Below, piece by piece: positions 55,712-64,000 of a stretch of 64,000 bases of DNA; position 1 is the stretch's first letter, and the number at the start of each line of letters is the position of its first letter. Origin of the DNA: Sardina pilchardus (taxonomy: Eukaryota; Chordata; Actinopteri; Clupeiformes; Clupeidae). The stretch covers positions 5,402,078 through 5,466,077 of the forward strand of contig NC_085010.1 in assembly GCF_963854185.1 (NCBI RefSeq), in the 5' to 3' direction. The position numbers and the translations under genes were made by a program. The notes under the pieces are model-generated. The model had not been told where the DNA came from. It was given only the letters and a program-made list of their open reading frames with translations, and did not search any database.

Positions 55712-57393
55712 CAATTAAGGCACGCACGGCCAATGGCTTTGCATAGTCACGTCTTAAAACAGGATGCAATGTTTACGGTGGAAGACGCCTCAATCTTGTT
55801 CCTCGCACTTCCGGCTACGTCCCGTCGACCGGTGTCTTGGTATGTCTTTCCACTCTCCTACTCTCGCTTGTTTTTGTAGTAGTAATGTGATCGATCATTC
55901 TTGTTATTTATGGCTTTGTAGCACCCTACCTGTCGCTGGCCTTACTTGGCTCTGTTCGTTGGATTGTGCCGGTTGAATGCTTGCATCCCGTGTTGTTGGG
56001 TGATATTCTGAACGGAAGAGCTAGCTGGAGCCAGCGAGTGTTTTGGCCTGGGAGGGAAACAGCTGATTTCCTGGTAGGTAGCAACTTTGAGTCGTGCTTC
56101 GTTACTGTTTGCTTTATGGCTGGCTCTAATTGTGTATTTTATCATGTTTTGTAGATACCGTGGGTTTGGGGATAGCGACCACTGCTGTTTTGCCACACTT
56201 TATCTTCACGACGAGCACTTTGTTTGCGTTTGTAACGCGCTGACCGTGAAGACGCCGACAATTCATTTTAAAGGGCTAAGTGCCAATTGTCTTTTGTCTG
56301 TGTGTTCGTGAATGTGTGTTTGTGAATGTTTGTGCATTTTACCGTGTGCATGTAGAGTGTTGGTGTGGGTTCATTGTTGAATGTGCATGTATGGTTTTCT
56401 TTGTGTTGTGTGTTCGTTTACTTTGTTTTGATTTTGGGGTTCTACACTGGCAGGAGGCATTGGGTAGCATAGCTGTGGATTGCTAGTGCTTGTGTTACGG
56501 CCTTCTTAACTTTAGCTTTTTGTTTGTATTTGTGTTCTGTCTCTGTCTGTTATTCTTTTGGCTTTGATTTATTATTCTTTCTTTATTTTGTGTTAGACAT
56601 TGGTGGGAGGCTTTTGTACTGCTGTGGATCATCAGTGATCCCTGTTGTGTGTCTACCACAAGTCTTTTTGGGTTTGATCTATTATTTCGTTATTTTGTAT
56701 TAGACATTGGTGGGAGGCTTTTGTACTGCTGTGGATCATCAGTGATCCTTGTTGTCTGTCCACCTCAAGTCTCTTTGGGTTTAATTGGTTATTTTTCTAT
56801 GTTTTGTGTTTAACATTGGTGGGAGGCCTTTTGTTACACTGCTGCGGATCACCATTGATCCGTGTGGCTGGCCAACCACACCTTATGACAATTGTGGTAT
56901 TTCTGTCTGTTTGTGTGTTTGTGAGTGTAACCCTCATCCACTCATTTCCCTTGTTCTCCTGTTTGCCTCCAGGTGCTGAGAGCCCAAAGCAGGGAAGACT
57001 ATCTCCTCATCCAGGTGGTGGTGTCCCCCTATTGTGTGCTGTGCTCACGTGTGCATCTTGAACGTGTGCTGCCTTTGGCCTTTGCGGTGCTGTGTGTGTG
57101 TGTGACCACGTGTGAGTGTACTTCTGGGATTCCCTCCCCCATTTGACTTGATACGTCGTCCCCCTGCCGGTAAGCCTCAGCCCTGCGATTAACTACCTCC
57201 CCTGTCCTCTGTATGGTATGAATGAGAAGTGTCTTGTCTATTGTTTATAAAAGAACTCATTGTGATTAATAAAATATAAATTATTATTGGAACCACGTCT
57301 CTGTTGCAGTTAGTAACGAGCCTGTGTGCTCTGCATCTGATTTTGGGGTGATATAGATACTTCTCTAGGTGCAAGTCCTAGAGTGGCGTAGTC
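55712..57393 (+). repeat. LTR-like block with tandem repeats and PBS core
   Basis: Three direct repeats of 107-109 bp (ACATTGGTGGGAGGC..., starting about 56596, 56703, 56812), a poly(A)-like AATAAAATATAAA (about 57270), then ACCACGTCTCTG and TGGCGTAGTC at 57384-57393. The layout and the last two motifs match the block at 3.7-4.74 kb. Probably a diverged LTR with PBS. No body follows. Exact ends are unknown. Confidence 0.45.
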
Positions 57394-57556
57394 TGGCATT
57401 ACATAGCTACCACTACATATACAAGGTAAAAAAAAGAAAGAAAATTATTATACTTACAAGGACCACTTAATTGAAGACAATGTCTTGTCACGTCACTTTC
57501 AGCATCTGCAAGATAGTCATTGCAATCAAAATTATTCCATCAAATACATCGACCTG

Positions 57557-58520
57557 GGGCCTATTGCACAAAACTAGGATAAGGGATTAACCCGGGATAT
57601 CTTGGTTATCCTGGCTCAATTTATCCGTGATCCAGTTGCACAAAAGCGGGATAGGGGGCAGCAGGATATGTTATGGTATAAGTTACCATGGCGATTTATT
57701 CTGTGGAGCTAGCCTGCTCCTGACCAGGCTAACATCCAAGATAAGTTGATTCTAATGGTAATTACATGATCTGATTGGTTCAGCTAGCTGTCATTCAAAT
57801 GAGACCTCCACGTGAGCTGTAGATTCCATTTATATATTATTTGCTGCATGCATTTACTCGCAAAACACAGCAGAATGTCTGCCTAATACCATATGGATGT
57901 CATTTAAATTATGGTGGCCTTATAATTAATAACATAGCCTACTCGTTGTTTGCTTCTTTTTTGACAGATGTTTGATGAATAGGCTGCTGTAGGCTAGTAT
58001 TTGATTGGAAGTGGAGGGGACATTTTTCGAAGGTGTTTTCAACTAATTCGGCTTTTAAGACAAATTAAGATACTTTGTGCATCTTTGCGGTGGCAAAGCG
58101 CTTCCTTAATGACGTTGCGTGCCGAGACAAGGAAGCTCACACGTGGGTGCATACGTAAATTTGCATTCAGTTGATCTGCCACACCTACTCCCGCTATGTA
58201 ACAGAAATAATAATGATCCCCCATCCAAAAAAGTAAAACTTTACTTTGTTGTTAGTCTATATCAAAAGCGGTTGTTCACTTTGTGCGCAAGACGCTATTT
58301 TTTGCGTCTTTTTTATTCCAACCGCGAGTTATTTGGGGGAGAAACGAGAACGCGCACATACACCGAATAACTTACACCTGGCTTGATGAATCCGTGTCTG
58401 CTCATCCTGGATTGGTCTTTGTGCAACCAATTCAGCCGGTATGCTCTTGTTTAGGATTCAGTGATCGCGGCTCAGTAACTTATCCCGGATGTCTTAATTC
58501 TGCTTTTGTGCAACGGGCCC
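57557..58520. mobile_element. Harbinger-type element, TSD CTG
   Basis: GGGCCTATTGCACAAAA at 57557 and TTTTGTGCAACGGGCCC ending at 58520, flanked by CTG (57554-57556 and 58521-58523). About 964 bp. No coding sequence recognised. Confidence 0.8.
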
Positions 58521-58523
58521 CTG

Positions 58524-58917
58524 CTGTGGTGATATAGACCTCAGAAATGTACATTCAATGTAGAATAATATTGACTGCAACCTGACATCCAACAGCAGTT
58601 GAGACAAAAATTAGTACTGCACTGTACGCGCCCCTATCCCAAGCTCTAGTCTTGTGCCACTGTCCCGACTCCCGAGTTGGAACAGTAGTGGCACTAGGGG
58701 CAGGACTGGACAGTTAGGCAAGTGACACACGGCAGGAGAGTATAGTAGACTACAGGTTTTTGCTTCTACAGCTCCCCTGGCCTGAAGTTCATAACTGAAA
58801 TTTCTGTTGTGAAGATATGTACCCGAGTTCATATCATGCTCTCTGATCACAAGTTTAGCTTCAGGTACACTTCATAGTGCCATGAAACATTCCATCTAGC
58901 AAGCTAACAAGCTAGAT
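58524..58917. other. Non-coding
   Basis: Nothing recognised between the two CWG-flanked elements. Confidence 0.5.
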
Positions 58918-58920
58918 CAG

Positions 58921-59758
58921 GGGCCGGTTTCACTAAGATAGACTGTGACTATAACTTAGACTAAGGGTATATAGTCAGACTTAGCATAGACTAAATAATA
59001 GTGTTGTACAAAGCAGTTGAGACACCGACTATCCTAAATAGGATTAGATGCAAAGAATTGTGGGTAATCTGGGTATTTTAAGACTCTTTTCAAAACAAAA
59101 AACATGGCCGACCGAGTGGACACTAACCACGTAGCTTTTGCTCACTCAGAAAAACTGTGCATTTTGGAGGAGTTTAACACGTATAAAGACTTTTTTTGTG
59201 TCATGCATAGTGGTTAGTGTGGTTATCGTTGCTGGCTAACGCAACAGATAAATATTTTGCTCCCGTCTTGTCCTACCCATGTTCTATCCCATTTTACCTA
59301 TCGAAGCAGCGTAACGTTAGCTGGCTAGGAAGCTACGTTACTTCCACCAACCTACCAGTCCGCATGCTCTTTTAATGTGTGCATAACACGTTTGAGGTCG
59401 TTTACATTTTATTCGTAGGCAGGAACATACATTGTTGCCTTAATCTAGCCAGGTTAGTTTAAAGCAGACGCTGTTGACTCATAGGACTCGAAGCCCTACA
59501 TCAGCTAGCCATGCTAGCCTGCTTTCAAATGGATAAGATGACGTAGGCCTAATTTAGCACCTTTTCTGTTGTTATCATGGTGATATAGCCCTTTAGACCC
59601 ACGTTAGCCTGGGGGTGAGGTGTCTATATTTTTAAGTCTAAAATTAGATAGTCTTAACTTTTGTGAAACTGGCTTACTTGCATTAGACTGATCTATAAAG
59701 AAACATAAGACCTATCTAAGCCATAGACCAGTCTAAACTACCTTAGTGAAACCGGCCC
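58921..59758 (+). mobile_element. Harbinger-type element with Myb remnant, TSD CAG
   Basis: GGGCCGGTTTCACTAAG at 58921 and CTTAGTGAAACCGGCCC ending at 59758, flanked by CAG (58918-58920 and 59759-59761). About 838 bp. It contains the start of a Myb/SANT-like gene at 59104. Confidence 0.85.
59104..59215 (+). pseudogene. Myb/SANT-like N-terminal remnant
   Basis: ATG at 59104 reads MADRVDTNHVAFAHSEKLCI then LEEFNTYKDFFCVMHSG and a stop. The FAHSEKLCILEEFNTYK stretch fits helix 1 of the Myb/SANT-like DNA-binding domain of the second Harbinger protein. The rest is deleted, so the element is a deletion derivative of an autonomous Harbinger. Confidence 0.55.
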
Positions 59759-59761
59759 CAG

Positions 59762-60292
59762 GTCTAAATGAAATGTCATCCCATTAATTAGTTCCACTGT
59801 TCATCTGAAGAACAACTTAATCACAAACTCGTTGATAACGAGCACATCTGATGCCATTGCATACATTAAGATCACGTTACTGTTCCCCCTTCATTGCATT
59901 TCGAATGTGCGTGAGCTGACTAGCTAACATTAGCTAACGCCATCAGGTTCAGCAAATAGGATTATAAATGTCATACAAACTCCTTGATAACCCCATATAT
60001 TATCTAACGTTGCTCTACTACAGTAGCGTAACCAAGTGTGATATGTCTGACATTCCTTATTGACATAGGAACATTACACTTAAGCTAGCCTCCCTCCACG
60101 TCTAAGGTTAGCTTTGTAGGCTAACGTAACGTTATGCTCTGAAATTTCGGTCATAACTAAGATACAAAAATAACAGTTAAACGAGCAGCACAAACAACTC
60201 GAATAACACTACGAGTACATACTGGTACAGTTGATATAGGAACAATTTCAAAAAAGGTCGTGCTTTCGTTTACTTACCGCTGACAAAGTTAG
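59762..60292. other. Non-coding
   Basis: No feature recognised. Confidence 0.5.
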
Positions 60293-60300
60293 GCAGACAC

Positions 60301-60645
60301 CAGTGTTGCCAGGTCACGTGAGCAAAAACAAGCAGCAGGTCCTTGAAACAAGCCCTAAAGAAGCGACCCAAGTAGCATCCCCTCCCCGAACATCTGACGT
60401 TACATTTCTAGGGCGGTCATGTTAGAGGAGCCTGTAGTTACCGCGTAGAGTCGACGCAGAGGCATAGGTTTAAAATGCCCTTGGTGTACGTGTAGACTTT
60501 GGCTTGATTCTACACAGAAACAACAAACACGAAGCAAGCCCAAAAGAAGCGACCACGTAAAATACACGCCCCCAAAACCGCAACCCGCAACTTCACCGAA
60601 AAACAAGCCCAAGTCGCTTATAATAAGCGGACTCTGGCAACACTG
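60301..60645. mobile_element. hAT MITE, TSD GCAGACAC
   Basis: CAGTGTTGCCAGGTCACG at 60301 and CTCTGGCAACACTG ending at 60645, with exact 8-bp flanks GCAGACAC (60293-60300 and 60646-60653). 345 bp, with internal repeated AACAAGCCC(T)AAA and AAGAAGCGACC words. Confidence 0.9.
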
Positions 60646-60769
60646 GCAGACACCAATGGAAGTGAATGAGGCAAACTCCGCGAATGTCACTGTTTAGAAC
60701 TGTTGAGCTCTCCATAACGCGGAAGTAGCCTGAAAAAACGCCCGCCATTGTTTCCTCTGGAGGTCTATG

Positions 60770-61075
60770 GGAGTGTCGCCACTCTGTTTTATCTACCGCT
60801 CTGGTTTACCCTCCCTGTGCTCTGGTTTGTTCTTGTCTCCGCCCCTCACCTGTGTTTAATTATTAGTCCTATTAGTCCCTTGTTAAGTTCACCGGTGTCT
60901 TTTTGTTCCCTTGTATATTTAAGCCCTCTGTCTTCCCTCAGTCTTTGGCTCGCCATTGTGTTGTATGTTGGTCTCGGTTGTTTCTGTCCTGGTTAATTTC
61001 CGAGTAAAGTCTGTTTCTCAAACTTCTTGAGTCCTGCCCCGCATTTGGGTCTTGGTCTTGCTGCAACCCTGACGA
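60770..61075 (+). repeat. Gypsy-type solo LTR candidate
   Basis: CTCCGCCCCTCACCTGTGTTTAATT, TATA-like TGTATATTTAAGCCC (about 60913-60927), TCTTTGGCTCG, GAGTAAAGTCTGTTTCTC and a right end GCTGCAACCCTGAC. This module order is that of teleost Ty3/gypsy LTRs. Left end and TSD not resolved. Confidence 0.5.
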
Positions 61076-62610
61076 CTACCTTGTACTTTCACTAATAAAC
61101 ATTGTATTTACTAATTCTGAGAGTGACAACGCAACCTAACCAATCACCTTTGCTCCTATACACCTGCACTAGTTATAGACGTTATAGACTCTGAACAGGA
61201 CGGTAGACTTAGCAAGCTAGCACTAGCAAAGTTGTTGTCAGTCTATATAGCAATATCCAATGTAAATGGATCATACCTTTCAAGTGTTTTCCATCCTTGA
61301 TATACGAAGTAAGCATTTTATTCGCTGGACCGCGTGCAAACTAGATCCACTGTGGTCGATCTGCAGTGGTGGTGTTTGCTGTATGTCTCTGCATGTGGCT
61401 CTGCAAGCAGATACTAATTGTCCAAATGGCACTGGTGCCATCAAGCGGTTCGGATCACAATAAGAGTCTGTTCTCCCTATTGAAAAACGCAATGGCAGTC
61501 AACGTAAGTATTTAAAGAGACCCTATGCAACTTTTTCATAGTCATAAAATCGCTTAGAAATCGTTGTTTTGCTTGACTGACCAGTTTTATCGAAAACAGT
61601 CACATTTCCTCCCGCCCCTAGTGTCCCTCTCCGCTATTACAACCTTGCAACTTTCTGATAAACGATCGTTTGCTGTTTACATCTGGAAGTCAGAGACGCG
61701 AAAGGAACAAGAAGAACCACGCTTGCAATTTATATATTTACATATAGCCTATATATGTATAATACACGCTAAAGCTGTCGGGGAAGCTCTGCAGAGAAAT
61801 ATGCAAGCATAAAACGAGCGAAAACGAAAAACGAAACCGAAACCAGAGATGAAATCGCCAATCCTGCATTATTCCTCTTTAAATTGACGTTTTTAGATGT
61901 CAATGGCAGTGAATGAGTTAATGTAATTTATCTTGGTTGAAGATAACGCATATTTTACTCAAATGTAAAGGCCCCTAAATACTTTCTTTGTTGATTAATA
62001 GGTATTTGACACTTGTTATAGTCTGCTCCAGAGAAAACCTCCACTGTGATATATGCCGTGGCTGCAGTCAAAGATCCTTAAGGCGTAGCAAGATACATCG
62101 TCGTAGTTCATGTCTATGGGCGCAAAACGGGGATCACTTCCTCTGCATAAAAGAGACGTGCTATTGACGTGTTGATGACGTTCCACCTATCAGACGCATC
62201 ATCAGGTCACATCCACAAGGTCTGCTTCTCCGGCACAGATCACCGTACAGGTAAGATGAACGTGTAAATATGAATAATATAACACGATCTAACACAATCT
62301 AACTTTAGCAAACTATGTTTGTAATATATGTTCTATGTAGACGTTAACATGTGGGTCATTCCGTGTCAAATCAGATAAGGTTGTTGCTGCACCGTCTCAG
62401 ATTTTGTTCAAACTTTGTGTATATCATCAATGGGTCCTAAAACCAAGGTCTGTGAAATATTTCTGTGCAAATCATCTGTCTTCATATCTTTTTTAGACCT
62501 TGAAATTCTTTCATTTTTACAGCTTAAAAAACACATGCCATGTCTGGGCATTAATATCTTCACAAATATGTTCCCTAGCCTCCCCAAATTTTCTAGAGTG
62601 GAAGATCAAC
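61076..62610. other. Non-coding
   Basis: 61122-61170 repeats the sequence at 46428-46475. About 62109-62144 is the inverted partner of 52836-52870. Several short frames lack recognisable domains. Confidence 0.5.
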
Positions 62611-63465
62611 TCATAAATATAGCCGCAAGCGGCGATGGCGGGCCCGAGCACCTGCGGTGCGGACCGGTGACATTTCGGCATCTAACAAAGCAACACATAC
62701 TTGTTGGTTTGCATGTGCATGAGCAACACACATGCCCACCAAATTTGGTTAATTTTCATCAATGTATGTGTCAACCACAGCAGGTGGTGCTATAGAGTCC
62801 CTAAGCCACACCCAAGGCCAGAGCTCTGTCTCTGACTAGTGGCAGCAATAACACACAAGAGTACCTAATTGTCGAGAATGTATGTGTCAATCATAATAGA
62901 CAAAGTGCTAGGTGGCGCTATAGAGTCCCTAAGCCACACCCTAGGCCAGAGCTCTATCCCTGACTAGCAGTAGCAATAACACACATGCCCACCTAATGTG
63001 GCTCATTTTTGTGAATGTATCAACCACAACAGACAATGCATTACGTGGCGCTATAGACTCCCTAAGCCACACCCTAGGCCAGAGCTCTGTTTCTGACTTG
63101 CGGCAGTAATAACACACAAGCTCACCAAATTTGATTCATTTTCGTGAATGTATTTGTCTATCACAACAGGTAACACACTAAGTGGCGCTATAGAGTCCCT
63201 AAGCCACACCTTCTGCCAGAGCTCTTTCTCTGAATAGCTATAGCAAAACACATGCCCACCAAATTTGGTCCTTTTTCGTGAATGAACTTGTCAACCACAA
63301 CAGACAATGTGCTAGGTGGCGATATAGAGTCCCTAAGCCACACCCTATGCCAGACCTCTGTCTCTGACTAGCAGTAGCAATAACACACAAGCCCACCAAA
63401 TTTGGTCAATTTCCTTGAATGTATGTGTCAACCACATCAGACAATGTGCTTGGGGCTAGGATAGG
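62611..63465. repeat. Tandem array with about 130-bp units behind a hairpin end
   Basis: Starts at AATATAGCCGCAAGCGGCGA (hairpin GCCGC-AA-GCGGC), which resembles the complement of the 3' end of the 48-49 kb repeat. Units marked by CTAAGCCACACC begin near 62801, 62929, 63062, 63199 and 63333 (spacing 128-137), each with GTGGCGCTATAGAGTCC and ACAACAGACAATG-like words. No coding sequence. Confidence 0.8.
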
Positions 63466-63496
63466 CTACAAGAAGTAGGATAGACAAATGGAGAAT

Positions 63497-63497
<1 letters not shown>

Positions 63498-63586
<89 letters not shown>

Positions 63587-63614
63587 CGCGAGGGCGTGTG
63601 AGAGAGAGAGAGAG
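63498..63614. repeat. (TG)n microsatellite with GC and GA tails
   Basis: About 40 TG dinucleotides (63498-63578), then a CG run and a GA run. The long valine/cysteine and threonine/histidine frames are its translation and are not genes. Confidence 0.98.
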
Positions 63615-63632
63615 CACCTACTCCTGCGCGTA

Positions 63633-63827
63633 AAATTACGAATCCTACTATGGCCACGCCAAGTCCCGCCCTATGAAGCGCTATGCCACCCTCTGATTGG
63701 CGTCCTAACCCTAACCCAACCCCTAACCCTAACCTTAACCCTATCCTAACCCAGCACACCGTGAGTGTCATTGAGCTCAGCCAATCAGAGGGCGGACTTG
63801 GCGTGGCCATAGTAGGATTCGTAATTT
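63633..63827. mobile_element. Palindromic MITE containing telomere-like repeats
   Basis: The left arm AAATTACGAATCCTACTATG and GCCACGCCAAGTCC (from 63633) is mirrored by GGACTTGGCGTGGCC and ATAGTAGGATTCGTAATTT ending at 63827; CTCTGATTGG / CCAATCAGAG pair further in. The loop holds CCCTAACCCTAAC-type telomeric repeats at 63703-63753. The TSD is unclear. Confidence 0.75.
63703..63753 (-). repeat. Interstitial telomere-like repeat
   Basis: About eight degenerate copies of CCCTAA (CCTAACCCTAACCCAACCCC...), the vertebrate telomere unit on this strand. It lies in the loop of a palindromic MITE. Confidence 0.85.
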
Positions 63828-64000
63828 CGCCTCCTGCGCAGCTAAATGGATGGAGCATGAGACACATACTCCAAACACAAATACAAACACAAATAAACCT
63901 AAATACTCACTCACTGTGAACATGGCTAAAGTCAAAATTGCAGCATAGGTTGATATGATTATTATTATTATTCATCAACTCGCTTCAAAATTTTTTAGCT

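Noticed and set aside
62611..63465. Possible CRISPR array
   Set aside because: Units are about 130 bp, near-identical throughout, with no short repeat/unique spacer alternation, and the DNA is vertebrate.
63466..63867. Frames rich in Thr-His or Val-Cys repeats
   Set aside because: These are translations of the (TG)n microsatellite.

Overview
This window is non-coding, repeat-dominated DNA from a ray-finned fish. The evidence is the element repertoire: Rex1- and L2-type LINEs, Harbinger, hAT and piggyBac elements with MITE derivatives, a DIRS-like element, Ty3/gypsy LTR elements, Helentron-like repeats, long CA/TG microsatellites, and introns with vertebrate-style GT-AG sites. I cannot name the species; a clupeiform or similar repeat-rich teleost is only a guess. 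No convincing single-copy host gene is visible in 64 kb, and almost every readable coding stretch belongs to a transposon.

Layout. 0.6-1.9 kb: decayed Rex1-like LINE. 2.7-5.0 kb: TTAA-flanked element holding a TIR element and a solo-LTR-like block. 5.1-5.8 kb: large palindromic MITE with an 8-bp target duplication (TSD). 5.93-37.38 kb: a stack of nested insertions. A foldback element has its right arm cut twice, by a 1.1-kb hAT element (6412-7546) and by a CAG-flanked element with a TIR beginning TGGGGTATAC (7756-37282). Inside the latter are an L2 LINE, a Helentron-like element (8584-21821) and a long-TIR element with a BEN-like coding end (23258-35507). The Helentron-like element contains an 8.26-kb hAT (11267-19526, TSD CTAACAGC), which itself contains a 4.2-kb hAT-like transposon (12192-16389). 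The long-TIR element was broken by a complete, young Ty3/gypsy retrotransposon (23959-32357).

Outside the stack: a tRNA-derived SINE (37.6 kb), a Crypton-like fragment (38.8 kb), an L2-type LINE inside a foldback MITE (39.8-41.7 kb), an LTR candidate (41.9 kb), a second Helentron-like element (42.6-44.6 kb), a zinc-finger exon (45.5 kb), a DIRS-like gag/RT fragment (46.6-47.9 kb), a broken Harbinger with convergent Myb-like and HARBI1-like genes (47.9-51.8 kb), three head-to-tail Harbinger MITEs sharing TAA sites (54.96-55.71 kb), an LTR-like block with a serine-tRNA-type PBS core (55.7-57.4 kb), two CWG-flanked Harbinger elements (57.6-59.8 kb), a hAT MITE (60.3 kb), an LTR-like block (60.8 kb), a 130-bp tandem array (62.7-63.4 kb), a TG microsatellite and telomere-like repeats inside a palindromic MITE (63.6-63.8 kb).

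Two elements look young. In the gypsy element gag and pol are open, joined by a probable -1 frameshift, and the LTRs differ by one substitution plus exactly four 63-bp repeat units and one C. The inner hAT-like transposon has a five-exon gene whose GT-AG splicing gives one uninterrupted 769-residue protein.
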